Assembly (NCBI GenBank): GCA_029261855.1 | Contig: JAJDAN010000032.1 | Span: 124,001 to 188,000, forward strand | Direction of reading: 5' to 3' | DNA from: Deltaproteobacteria bacterium | GTDB taxonomy: Bacteria; Myxococcota_A; UBA9160; UBA4427 | DNA length: 64,000 nucleotides | In this document: positions 27,276-38,260 of the stretch, in pieces | How positions within the stretch are numbered: the first letter of the stretch is position 1 | Layout of the letters: every line of letters starts with the position of its first letter | The notes under the pieces: model-generated | Database searches by the model: none | The model's input: only the letters and a program-made list of their open reading frames with translations | Told to the model about the DNA's origin: nothing | Translations under genes and position numbers: made by a program

Positions 27276-27928
27276 AGACTCTCGACAGCCAGAACCACTA
27301 CGAAGTCCTCGAACTCTCTCCGGGTGCACACCCCGAAGAGATCGAACGCGCCTATCGACTGGCGGCCTCGACCTGGTCCGCCGGCTCACTGGCCCTCTAC
27401 TCGCTGTTCGACGACAACGATGCGACCGCCGTCCGCGACCGTATCGATCAGGCCTACGAGGTGCTGTCCGACGAGCGGATGCGCCAGGCCTACGACAGCG
27501 ACAACTTCGACGCGTTCCCCGAGCCCGCCGCCGCCTCGCCTGCGCGCCAGGGCGGGTTGGCTTCGCTCGAGGAAGAGTACGAGGACATGGAGGTCTCCCT
27601 CGATTCTGCTCCGGGCAAGCCCCTGCGCACCGAGGGAGGCGCGGCGGAGACGGAGTACGACGGCGCCCGTCTGCGCCGGGCGCGAATGCACCGCGGCATC
27701 GAGCTCGTGGCGGTGGGCGACATCACCAAGGTGACCCTCACGTACCTCCAGGCAATCGAGGACGAGGCCTTCGACCAGCTTCCGGCACCTGTCTATGTCA
27801 GGGGCTTCGTCACCGCGTATGCGCGGGCGATCGGACTCGACCCGGACCGGGTAGCGAAGAGCTTCATGCCCAGGCTGGAGGCGGCCCGCAAGGACACGGG
27901 TCATGGCCGATCGCTCGGACGCCGGTAG
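27272..27928 (+). CDS. degenerate J-domain (no HPD) fused to RodZ-type helix-turn-helix
   Basis: NHYEVLELSPGAHPEEIERAYRLAASTWSAGSLALYSLFDDNDATAVRDRIDQAYEVLSDERMRQAYD; GARLRRARMHRGIELVAVGDITKVTLTYLQAIEDEAFDQLPAPVYVRGFVTAYARAIGLDPD. Confidence 0.8.
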   Translation: MKTLDSQNHYEVLELSPGAHPEEIERAYRLAASTWSAGSLALYSLFDDNDATAVRDRIDQAYEVLSDERMRQAYDSDNFDAFPEPAAASPARQGGLASLEEEYEDMEVSLDSAPGKPLRTEGGAAETEYDGARLRRARMHRGIELVAVGDITKVTLTYLQAIEDEAFDQLPAPVYVRGFVTAYARAIGLDPDRVAKSFMPRLEAARKDTGHGRSLGRR

Positions 27929-28934
27929 TCCCGGCGATCCTCCCCGGAACGGCTCCAGCGACGACTCCGAGAGTGAGGGGGTCCTCGTCTACGAGGTGAC
28001 CGAGGCCGAGGCGGGGCTCCGCCTCGACGCGGCGCTCGCGAGTCTTTCCGGTGTGTCCCGGTCCCAACTCCAGCGCTGGATCGAAGCCGATCGGGTCACC
28101 GTGGATGGCGACGTGACGCGTCAGGCGGCGCGGGTGAGCACCGGCGCGATCCTCGAGGCCAGTCCACCGCCGACGCAGACCAGCGAGGTGCTCGCCGAGG
28201 CGATCCCCCTCGACGTGCTCCACGAAGACGACGACATCATCGTACTCGACAAGCGCGCGGGCATGGTGGTGCACCCGGCGCCGGGTCACGCGAGCGGCAC
28301 CCTGGTGAACGCGCTGCTCCACCACTGTCGCGTCGAGGGCAACCTCGCGACGGTCGGAGGCGTCGAGCGGCCGGGTATCGTGCACCGTCTCGACAAGGGA
28401 ACCTCCGGCGTCATGGTGGTGGCCCGGAACGACGCCGCCCATCAGTCCCTGGCCCGTCAGTTCTACGACCACAGCATCGAACGCATCTACCAGGCCTTCG
28501 TGCGAGCGCTTCCCGGCGCAGAGTCGGGTCGCATCGATCGGCCGATCGGGCGACATCCGACGGACCGCAAGCGGATGTCCGTCCGCACGCGCTCCGGCCG
28601 AGCAGCCGCAACGAATTGGACGATCGCCGAACGCTTCCCGGCCAGCGGGGTCTGCCTGCTCGAGATCCATCCGGAGACCGGTCGCACCCACCAGATCCGC
28701 GTCCACCTGTCTTCTGCCGGGCTGCCCATCGCCGGCGACCCGGTGTACGGCCGCAGCCGGAGCGATTCAGCCCAGGGCGCCGACCTGGGACGGCCCGCAC
28801 TGCATGCCGCCGTCCTCGGTTTCGATCACCCCGACGGTCGCGGCAGGATGCGCTTCGAGGCGCCGCTCCCCGCCGACCTCGAGGGCTTCCGTGACGCACT
28901 GCGCCGGTCCGAGCTCGAGGAGAATGACGCATGA
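27903..28934 (+). CDS. rluD: RluD-like 23S rRNA pseudouridine synthase
   Basis: S4-like N-terminus; GIVHRLDKGTSGVMVVARND; HPETGRTHQIRVHLSSAGLPIAGDPVYG. Confidence 0.9.
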   Translation: MADRSDAGSPGDPPRNGSSDDSESEGVLVYEVTEAEAGLRLDAALASLSGVSRSQLQRWIEADRVTVDGDVTRQAARVSTGAILEASPPPTQTSEVLAEAIPLDVLHEDDDIIVLDKRAGMVVHPAPGHASGTLVNALLHHCRVEGNLATVGGVERPGIVHRLDKGTSGVMVVARNDAAHQSLARQFYDHSIERIYQAFVRALPGAESGRIDRPIGRHPTDRKRMSVRTRSGRAAATNWTIAERFPASGVCLLEIHPETGRTHQIRVHLSSAGLPIAGDPVYGRSRSDSAQGADLGRPALHAAVLGFDHPDGRGRMRFEAPLPADLEGFRDALRRSELEENDA

Positions 28935-29590
28935 CGGACCTGCGTCATGCGCTGCTCGATGACGCGGGCGTGCGTCATGCTTTTGGGACGCGTGACGCAC
29001 TGCCTCCGCGCGTCGTCCTGCGCCCGCAGCAGGTGCACGGGGTCGCCGTGGCGCGCTGCGAGGGCGCCTCGCTGACGCCCGCAGAAGCGGATGCCGTCGT
29101 TTCGTGTGACTCCGATCACCCCGTGGGGGTAGTGACCGCAGACTGTGTGCCCGTCCTGGCCGCACTGAAGGACGGAAGCACCGTCGTCGCCATCCACGCG
29201 GGTTGGCGGGGCCTGGCGGCCGGGGTCGTCGAAGCAGGCATCGCCGCACTCGGGAACGCCGCCAGGGGCGGAGGCATCGTGGCCGTCGTCGGGCCCTGCA
29301 TCGGGGCCTGCTGCTACGAGGTGGACGCCCCGGTCATCGGCCCGTTGCGGGACCGCTTCGGGGCGGATCTCGACGGCGCGATCCGGTCGTCGACCGGCCC
29401 GAATCACTGGATGTTGGACCTCGGGCTGCTGGTCCAGACCGATCTCGCGCGTGCGGGGATCCCGTCCGAAAACCGAGGATTCATTCGAGATGCCTGTACG
29501 CGTTGCCATCCCGATCGCTTCCATTCCTACCGGCGGGACGGTGCGCGCGCCGGAAGACTCCTCCACTGGGTGCAGCCGCACCCGAGTTGA
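28931..29590 (+). CDS. pgeF: YfiH/PgeF (CNF1/multicopper-like) family protein
   Basis: QQVHGVAVARC, HPVGVVTADCVPVLAA, VAIHAGWRGLAAGVVEAGIAAL, GPCIGACCYEVDAPV. Confidence 0.92.
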   Translation: MTDLRHALLDDAGVRHAFGTRDALPPRVVLRPQQVHGVAVARCEGASLTPAEADAVVSCDSDHPVGVVTADCVPVLAALKDGSTVVAIHAGWRGLAAGVVEAGIAALGNAARGGGIVAVVGPCIGACCYEVDAPVIGPLRDRFGADLDGAIRSSTGPNHWMLDLGLLVQTDLARAGIPSENRGFIRDACTRCHPDRFHSYRRDGARAGRLLHWVQPHPS

Positions 29591-29983
29591 CATCCCCAGA
29601 CCCCGGTCCTACCGTGATTTTACTTCTCCGCTCCTCCCTCGATTCATCGGGGTCCCGTCGAACACCTGGCCGGACCCGCCAGTTCCCCGGAAGGATTTCC
29701 GTTCAACTTCCGGGTCGAGAGCTCCGACGAGAAGAATCCAGACAGACTGAAGAACACCCCTCTCAGACTCTCTGACCCGGGCGGCGTCCGTTCCGCCTGG
29801 TCACCGACCGAGATTCCAGCAGTCGGGTCCCGCCCAGCTCGAATTCGGCTGACTCCCCTCTTCCAACGACTCCATCCAGCGCTTCCTACAGCAACTTCAG
29901 GGCCCCGGTCGGGGCTTCCCCCAACTGCCTCCCCCTGATTCTGAAACCCGAGTGTCCCCGCCTGGGACGAGAGAGACCGACCC
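29591..29983 (+). promoter_or_regulatory. long C-rich, G-poor leader upstream of rho (rut-like)
   Basis: 29851-29900 contains 22 C and 6 G in 50 nt; 29621-29640 contains 11 C and 1 G in 20 nt (counted by eye). Confidence 0.45.
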
Positions 29984-31498
29984 GTGACCACGCAGCGAGT
30001 CAGCGATTCGACGAACGGATCTGGATCAGGATCTGGATCAGGATCTGGATCCGGATCAGGGGGCCAGGGCGGCAACCGCAGCCGCCGGGGACGGGGTCGC
30101 CGACGCAGCTCGAGCGGAGGCGGTCGCAACGGGAACCGCACCGGCAAGCCCGAGGGCTCGCGTCAGACCGTGCAGCGCGAGTACCTGCCCTCCGAGGAAG
30201 ACCTCCTCGAAGAGGAGGCTCTCGCCGACGAGTACGACGACAGCGAGCGCATCGACGTCCGCGACCTCAAAGCCAAGACGATGCAGGAATTGACGCAGGT
30301 CGCCGAGGAGATGGAGGTCGAGAACGCGGCGGGCATGCGCAAGCAGGACCTGCTGTTCGCGATCCTCCAGGCCCAGACCGAGAAGCACGGCAAGATCTTC
30401 GCCGAGGGCGTGCTCGAGATCCTGCAGGACGGCTTCGGCTTCCTCCGGGCCCCGGACCAGAACTACCTGGCCGGTCCGGACGACATCTATGTCTCGCCCT
30501 CCCAGATCCGGCGCTTCAACCTGCGCACCGGCGACACGGTGCAGGGGCAGATCCGCTCTCCCAAGGAAGGCGAACGCTATTTCGCGCTGCTGAAGGTCGA
30601 GACGATCAACTTCGAGTCGCCGGACAAGGCCAAGCACAAGATCCTGTTCGACAACCTCACTCCTCTCTATCCCCAGGACAAGTTCGAGATGGAGTCGAGC
30701 GACGGCACGCTCACCACTCGCATCATCGATCTCATCGCGCCCATCGGGAAGGGCCAGCGCGGCCTGATCACGTCGCCGCCCAAGGCCGGCAAGACGATGA
30801 TCCTCAAGGACATTGCGAACGCGATCGCTGAGAACAACCCCGAGGTCTACCTGATCGTGCTGCTGATCGACGAGCGGCCCGAGGAAGTGACGGACATGCG
30901 CAGGACCGTGAAGGCCGAGGTGATCTCCTCGACCTTCGACGAGCCCGCCACCCGCCACGTGCAGGTCGCCGACATGGTGATCAACAAGGCCAAGCGTCTC
31001 GTCGAGCACGGCCGGGACGTGGTCATCCTGCTCGACTCGATCACCCGTCTCGCACGCGCACACAACACGGTGGTGCCGCACTCGGGCAAGATCCTGTCCG
31101 GCGGCGTCGATTCCAACGCACTCCACAAGCCCAAGCGCTTCTTCGGCGCCGCACGCAACGTCGAGGAGGGCGGCAGCCTGACCATCGTCGGCACCGCGCT
31201 CATCGATACCGGCTCGCGCATGGACGAGGTGATCTTCGAAGAGTTCAAGGGCACGGGGAACAGCGAACTCGTGCTCGACCGCAAGCTCGCCGACCGTCGC
31301 ACCTACCCGGCCATCGACATCAACCGGTCGGCGACCCGTCGCGAAGAGCTGCTGCTCGACGAGAACACCCTCAACCGGATGTACATCCTCCGCAAGGTGC
31401 TGGCGCCGTTGTCTCCCGTGGACTCGATGGAGTTTCTGCTGGGCAAGGTCAAGGTGACCGATTCGAACGCCGAGTTCCTGGAGTCGATGAACTCCTGA
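29984..31498 (+). CDS. rho: transcription termination factor Rho with Gly/Ser-repeat and Arg-rich N-terminal extension
   Basis: [94 protein letters not shown]. Confidence 0.97.
   Translation: MTTQRVSDSTNGSGSGSGSGSGSGSGGQGGNRSRRGRGRRRSSSGGGRNGNRTGKPEGSRQTVQREYLPSEEDLLEEEALADEYDDSERIDVRDLKAKTMQELTQVAEEMEVENAAGMRKQDLLFAILQAQTEKHGKIFAEGVLEILQDGFGFLRAPDQNYLAGPDDIYVSPSQIRRFNLRTGDTVQGQIRSPKEGERYFALLKVETINFESPDKAKHKILFDNLTPLYPQDKFEMESSDGTLTTRIIDLIAPIGKGQRGLITSPPKAGKTMILKDIANAIAENNPEVYLIVLLIDERPEEVTDMRRTVKAEVISSTFDEPATRHVQVADMVINKAKRLVEHGRDVVILLDSITRLARAHNTVVPHSGKILSGGVDSNALHKPKRFFGAARNVEEGGSLTIVGTALIDTGSRMDEVIFEEFKGTGNSELVLDRKLADRRTYPAIDINRSATRREELLLDENTLNRMYILRKVLAPLSPVDSMEFLLGKVKVTDSNAEFLESMNS
30017..30060 (+). 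repeat. 12-bp tandem repeat (GGATCTGGATCA, about 3.7 copies) encoding (GSGS)n in rho
   Basis: ggatctggatca|ggatctggatca|ggatctggatcc|ggatcagg. Confidence 0.9.
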
Positions 31499-31536
31499 GC
31501 TCCAGGCGGCGATCCAGCACCCGCCACCCTGCAGGC

Positions 31537-31548
31537 TAGAGTCCCCGA

Positions 31549-31551
<3 letters not shown>
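31537..31551 (+). promoter_or_regulatory. candidate -10 TAGAGT exactly 6 nt from prfA ATG (leaderless-type)
   Basis: gcTAGAGT-ccccga-ATG; no Shine-Dalgarno upstream. Confidence 0.4.
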
Positions 31552-32645
<1,094 letters not shown>

Positions 32646-32649
<4 letters not shown>

Positions 32650-33536
32650 GCGCCGACCGCAGCTGGACGGTGCTCGAGCTGCTGCGCTGGACCGAGCAGC
32701 ACTTCAGCGCCCAGGGCATCGAGAACGCCCGGCTCGACGCCGAGGTACTGCTGGCGCACGCCCTCGGCACCCCGCGCCTGCAGCTCTACGTGGACTTCGA
32801 GAAACCCATCGCCCAGCCCGAGCGCGCGGTCTTCCGCGAGCTCGTGGTGCGCCGGGCTCGGGACCGGGTGCCGGTTTCGCAGCTGCTCGGCAGCCGGGAA
32901 TTCTGGTCTTTGGAGCTGTCGGTCACCGCCGATGTGCTTTCGCCACGGCCGGAAACCGAGACCCTGGTCGAAGGCGCGCTCGCGCGGTTGCCGGACCGGG
33001 ATGCCGCCTACCGGATCCTCGATCTGGGGACCGGTTCGGGGGCCATTGCCCTCGCGCTGGCCGGTGAGCGTCCCGCGGCACACGTAACTGCGACGGATAT
33101 CTCCCCGAAGGCTCTACAGATTGCTCGTCTCAATGCCGACAAGTTGCTGCTGAGTGATCGGCTCCGATTCCTGGAGGGAGACCTCTTCGGCGCCTGTCCT
33201 GGTGAGCAGTTCGACCTCGTCGTCTCGAATCCGCCCTACGTGGCCGAGCGAGACCGCGCAGAGCTGCCGCCAGAGCTGGTGCACGAACCCGAGGTGGCCC
33301 TCTTCGGTGGGGACGATGGCTATGCGGTGGTGAGTCGGCTGGTCGCGGAGGTTTCGAGCGCGTTGTCGCCGGGTGGCGTCTTCGGGGTCGAGGTCGGTCA
33401 CGACCAGACGGAACGGATTGCAAAGGAATGCGGTGAAGCGGGGCTCGAGCAGATCGAGACCCTGAGAGATCTGGCCCGAAGGCCCCGTGTCGTGATGGCG
33501 CGCAAGCCCGGAGGTCAGCAAGAGACCCACCTATAG
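32646..33536 (+). CDS. prmC: peptide chain release factor N5-glutamine methyltransferase
   Basis: PRPETETLVEGAL, ILDLGTGSGAIALALA, FDLVVSNPPYVAERDRAELPPELVHEPEVALFGGDDG. Confidence 0.95.
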
Positions 33537-33581
33537 GCGGCGCCCGCTCCCCTCCAGCGGTCACGCGCAAGGAGGCGAGTC

Positions 33582-34937
33582 ATGGCGAGTCGGGCAAGCA
33601 AGCTTCTGCGAGTCGTCAAGAGCGACGAGTCGAGCTTCGAATCCAAGTTCGCGGAGATCTCCGATCGCGACGCCACCGCGGTGGCGGTTGCCAAGGATGT
33701 CCGGAAGGTCATCGAGGCCGTCCGCGAAGGGGGCGACGACGAGCTCGTCGCTCGGGTGCAGAAGGCCGACCGGTCGAAGCTCGAGGTCCTGGAGGTCGAC
33801 CGCGAGGAATGGGACGAGGCCTGCGAGAGCGTCGACGCGGGCGACCGCGCAGCACTCGGCAAGGCCGCCATGCGGGTGCGCGACTTCCACCGCAAGCGGA
33901 TCCCGTCGAGCTGGGAGATGCGCGAGGAGGGTGGCGGCTATTTCGGTCACCGCGTTCGGGCACTCGACCGGGTCGGCGTCTACGTCAACGCCGCCAGTCT
34001 GCGGGCGCCCTCGAGCGTGATCATGAACACCGTGCCCGCCTCCATCGTCGAGGTGCCGGAGATCGTCCTCAGTGTCGCCGCGGGGCGAAACGGCAAGGTG
34101 GCTCCGGAGATCCTGACCGCCGCCCGGGTGGCCGGCGTCCATCGCGTCTTCAAGGCCGGCGGCGCCCACGCCATCGCCGCCCTCGCCTACGGCACCGAAT
34201 CGATCCCGGCCGTGGACAAGATCATCGGCGCGGGCGAGCCCGCCGCCGAAGCCGCCAAGCTCGCGGTCGCCGGAAAGGTCGCCGTCAGCTCGGCGACGGG
34301 CCCGAACGAGCTGTGCATCGTCGCCGACCGCAGTGCGACCCCGGCCTGGATCGCCGCCGATCTGATCTCGCAGGCAGAGCAGAACGAAGCCGGTCGAGTG
34401 CTGCTCATCACGCACACCAAGGCCCTGGTCGCCCGGGTGCAGGAACAGCTCACGCGCCAGCTCAAGGATCTCAGCCGGGCCAAGATCGCCAAGGAATGCC
34501 TGACCTCCCGGGGGGTGATGCTGGTGACGCGGAATCTCCAGGAGTCCATTACACTCGCGAATCGCTACGCGCCCGAGCACCTCGTTTTGGCCGTCGAGGA
34601 TCCCGAGGGTGCGTTGAAGACGGTCCTGAACGCCGGGGCCGTGTTCCTCGGGCACTACGCGCCCGTGGCGGTCGGGGACTACCTGGCGGGTCCCAACAGC
34701 GTTCTCCCGACAGGCGGGATGGCGCGCTTCTCTTCTCCGCTGGGGGTCGAGGACTTCCTCAAGCGCACGAGCTTCATCAAGTTCGAGCCGCCCAAGCTGC
34801 GCGAGCTGGGGGCTGAAGCCATGCGCCTGGCAGAGCTCGAGGGACTCGAAGGTCACAGCAGGGCGATCGACCTGCGGCTCCAGAAGATCCGCCGCGCGCG
34901 ACGCGAGCGGGAAGCGGCCCGGGAAATCGAGGCCTAG
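33582..34937 (+). CDS. hisD: histidinol dehydrogenase
   Basis: RVGVYVNAA...SSVIMNTVPASIVEVPEIVLSV; FKAGGAHAIAALAYGTESIPAVDKIIGAG; YAPEHLVLAVEDPE; LPTGGMARFSSPLGVEDFLKRTSFI. Confidence 0.96.
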   Translation: MASRASKLLRVVKSDESSFESKFAEISDRDATAVAVAKDVRKVIEAVREGGDDELVARVQKADRSKLEVLEVDREEWDEACESVDAGDRAALGKAAMRVRDFHRKRIPSSWEMREEGGGYFGHRVRALDRVGVYVNAASLRAPSSVIMNTVPASIVEVPEIVLSVAAGRNGKVAPEILTAARVAGVHRVFKAGGAHAIAALAYGTESIPAVDKIIGAGEPAAEAAKLAVAGKVAVSSATGPNELCIVADRSATPAWIAADLISQAEQNEAGRVLLITHTKALVARVQEQLTRQLKDLSRAKIAKECLTSRGVMLVTRNLQESITLANRYAPEHLVLAVEDPEGALKTVLNAGAVFLGHYAPVAVGDYLAGPNSVLPTGGMARFSSPLGVEDFLKRTSFIKFEPPKLRELGAEAMRLAELEGLEGHSRAIDLRLQKIRRARREREAAREIEA

Positions 34938-34979
34938 TCCAACCGGGATGCCCACGGCTCCTGGCACGAGGAAGGGGTC

Positions 34980-35585
34980 ATGAGCAAGACGGCTTCAGCA
35001 GAACGAAAGTCGACCATCGTCCGCAAGACGAAGGAGACCGACATCTCGGTCGAGCTGGTGCTCGACGGAAGCGGGCAGTACGAGATCGAGACGGGGATCC
35101 CGTTCTTCGACCACATGCTCGAGTCGTTCACGAAGCACGCTCTCTTCGACCTGCGCCTGACGGCACGCGGCGACGTCGCGGTCGACTTCCACCACACCGT
35201 CGAAGACGTCGGCATCGCGCTCGGTCAGGCGATTCGCGAGGCGCTCGGCTCGGCGGTCGGCATCCAGCGCTTCGGTCAGTGCTCGCTTCCCATGGCGGAG
35301 GCCCGGGTGGACGTGGCGGTGGACGTGTCCAACCGCCCGTACCTCGTGTACCGGGTGGAGCTGCGCAACGACCGCATCGGCACCTTCGATCCGTCGCTCA
35401 GCGAGGACTTTCTACAGGCGCTGGCCCAGAATGCCGGACTCGATCTGCACGTGGACATGCGGTACGGCCGCAGTCCGCATCATGTGGTCGAGGCGGTGTT
35501 CAAGGGAACGGCGCGCGCGCTTCGCGCGGCGCTCGAGAACGATCCGCGCCAGACCGGTCTGCCGACCGTCAAGGGCGCCCTCTAG
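34980..35585 (+). CDS. hisB: imidazoleglycerol-phosphate dehydratase
   Basis: RKTKETDISVELVLDGSGQYEIETGIPFFDHMLESFTKHALFDLRLTARGDVAVDFHHTVEDVGIALGQA. Confidence 0.97.
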   Translation: MSKTASAERKSTIVRKTKETDISVELVLDGSGQYEIETGIPFFDHMLESFTKHALFDLRLTARGDVAVDFHHTVEDVGIALGQAIREALGSAVGIQRFGQCSLPMAEARVDVAVDVSNRPYLVYRVELRNDRIGTFDPSLSEDFLQALAQNAGLDLHVDMRYGRSPHHVVEAVFKGTARALRAALENDPRQTGLPTVKGAL

Positions 35586-35606
35586 CATTCAGCGAGTCGA
35601 GTCCAA

Positions 35607-36248
35607 ATGAGTCCCCCCAAGATCGCAGTCGTCGACTACGGTGCCGGCAACCTCCGCAGCGTCGCCAAGGCCCTGGCCCGGTCGGACATGGACCCGGTGG
35701 TCACGGGCGACCCGCGCGTGGTGGCCGACTGCGCGGGCGTGGTGCTGCCCGGCGTCGGCGCCTTCCGGGACGCCGCCAACAGCCTGCGCGCTGCGAAGCT
35801 CGACGAAGCCGTCGCGAAGGCGATCGCCGACAAGCGCCCGTACCTGGGTCTGTGCTTCGGTTTGCAGCTGCTCTTCGACGAAGGCGAGGAACACGGCATC
35901 ACCCGGGGCTTCGAGGTCATCGCCGGCCGGGTTACCCGCTTCCCCGTCCGAGGCGAGGACGGCAGTCCGCTGCGCGTGCCGCACATCGGCTGGAACGAGG
36001 TCGTGTTCTCCGGGTCGCACCCGATGCTCGAACGCATGCCCGAGCGCGACTTCTACTACTTCGTGCACTCGTACCGGGGCGAGCCCGAAGACCCGAGTGT
36101 CGTCGTGGGGCGCACCGACTACGGCGGTGTCTTCGCGTCGGCCGTGGCGACGGACAGTCTCTTCGCCGTGCAGTTCCACCCGGAAAAGAGCCAGGCGGCC
36201 GGCAAGCGCCTGCTCGACGCCTATCTCCACTGGGTGCGGGAGTCCTAG
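35607..36248 (+). CDS. hisH: imidazole glycerol phosphate synthase, glutamine amidotransferase subunit
   Basis: IAVVDYGAGNLRSVAKAL; YLGLCFGLQLLFDEGEEHG; VQFHPEKSQAAGKRLLDA. Confidence 0.96.
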   Translation: MSPPKIAVVDYGAGNLRSVAKALARSDMDPVVTGDPRVVADCAGVVLPGVGAFRDAANSLRAAKLDEAVAKAIADKRPYLGLCFGLQLLFDEGEEHGITRGFEVIAGRVTRFPVRGEDGSPLRVPHIGWNEVVFSGSHPMLERMPERDFYYFVHSYRGEPEDPSVVVGRTDYGGVFASAVATDSLFAVQFHPEKSQAAGKRLLDAYLHWVRES

Positions 36249-36249
36249 G

Positions 36250-37020
36250 GTGGGCGAAGCAAGAGAGCTGCGCGCCTTCGAGGTGATTCCGTCCATCGAC
36301 ATCCTGGACGGCCAGTGCGTTCGCCTGGCCCAGGGAAGCTATGCGGACGTGACCGTGTATGCCCCGGACCCGGCAGACGCGGCACGACGCTGGGCGGCTT
36401 TTCCCATCCGGCGCTTCCACGTGGTCGACCTCGACGGCGCGCGCGACGGCGTCCGCACCAACGAGTCCGCGATTCGCGCCATCGTCCGCGAGATGGGCGA
36501 CGTGCCGGTGCAGCTCGGCGGCGGCGTGCGCAGCGTCGCCGACGCCGAGGCCGCCTTCGCCATGGGAGTCGATCGGGTGGTGATGGGCACCGTCGCCATC
36601 AAGCAGCCCGAAGTCGTTCGCGACGCCGCCAAGGAATTTCCGCAGCGCATCGTGCTCGGTATCGACGCCCGGGACGGTCGCGTCGCCGTCGAGGGCTGGG
36701 TCGATGTCAGCGACATGAGCGCGAGCGATCTGGCGCGGCGCTTCGAGGACGCTGGCGTGGCGGCCATCGTCTACACGGACATTTCGCGGGACGGCATGCT
36801 CACCGGCGCGAATCTCGACGCCACCGCGGCACTGGCCCAGAGCGTCGACATCCCGGTGATCGTGTCGGGCGGTGTCGCATCGCTGGCCGACATCGAGGGG
36901 TCCCTCGCGCGGCGGCGTTCCGGCATCACCGGCGCCATCCTGGGACGTTCTCTCTATACCGGTGCCGTGGATCTCGCCGAGGCGCTCAGCCTGGTCGAAC
37001 GCACGGAGGGGCAGGACTGA
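36250..37020 (+). CDS. hisA: phosphoribosylformimino-5-aminoimidazole carboxamide ribotide isomerase
   Basis: [28 protein letters not shown]...[17 protein letters not shown]...[23 protein letters not shown] start at 36250. Confidence 0.96.
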   Translation: MGEARELRAFEVIPSIDILDGQCVRLAQGSYADVTVYAPDPADAARRWAAFPIRRFHVVDLDGARDGVRTNESAIRAIVREMGDVPVQLGGGVRSVADAEAAFAMGVDRVVMGTVAIKQPEVVRDAAKEFPQRIVLGIDARDGRVAVEGWVDVSDMSASDLARRFEDAGVAAIVYTDISRDGMLTGANLDATAALAQSVDIPVIVSGGVASLADIEGSLARRRSGITGAILGRSLYTGAVDLAEALSLVERTEGQD

Positions 37021-37021
37021 C

Positions 37022-37810
<789 letters not shown>

Positions 37811-37870
37811 CCGCCTCCGGGAAGGCAGGAATGTCGCGCAGCACCTGCAGGAACCTTGCAGCGGCGTTGC

Positions 37871-37899
37871 TTGAATCCCCGTGGGGCGTGGGCTACGGT
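37871..37899 (+). promoter_or_regulatory. sigma70-like promoter TTGAAT-N17-TACGGT upstream of rpsU
   Basis: -35 at 37871-37876, 17-nt spacer, -10 at 37894-37899. Confidence 0.45.
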
Positions 37900-38040
37900 C
37901 CCGCGTCCTCCTAGCCACCACCCGTACAACCGCAACTGTTCGGCAATGATCGACACAGCCGAGCACCTCCAACCACCAACGTCTGACTGTCACCTGAAGC
38001 GTCCGTGTGAGCGTCCGCGCAGGTGAGATCGAGAGAGTAG

Positions 38041-38238
38041 ATGCCCGTCATCAAGGTGAAGGACAACGAGTCGTTCGAGCAGGCCATGAAGCGCTTCAAG
38101 AAGACCTGCGAGAAGGCCGGGATCCTCACGGAGCTCCGCCGTCGCGAGTACTACGACAAGCCGAGCATCCGCAAGAAGAAGAAGGCAGCCGCGTCCAGAA
38201 AGCGTGCGCTGAAGAAGATCAGAAGGATGGCCCGCTAA
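38041..38238 (+). CDS. rpsU: 30S ribosomal protein S21
   Basis: [59 protein letters not shown]. Confidence 0.96.
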   Translation: MPVIKVKDNESFEQAMKRFKKTCEKAGILTELRRREYYDKPSIRKKKKAAASRKRALKKIRRMAR

Positions 38239-38260
38239 CCACACGGGCCCCTGGAGTCGG

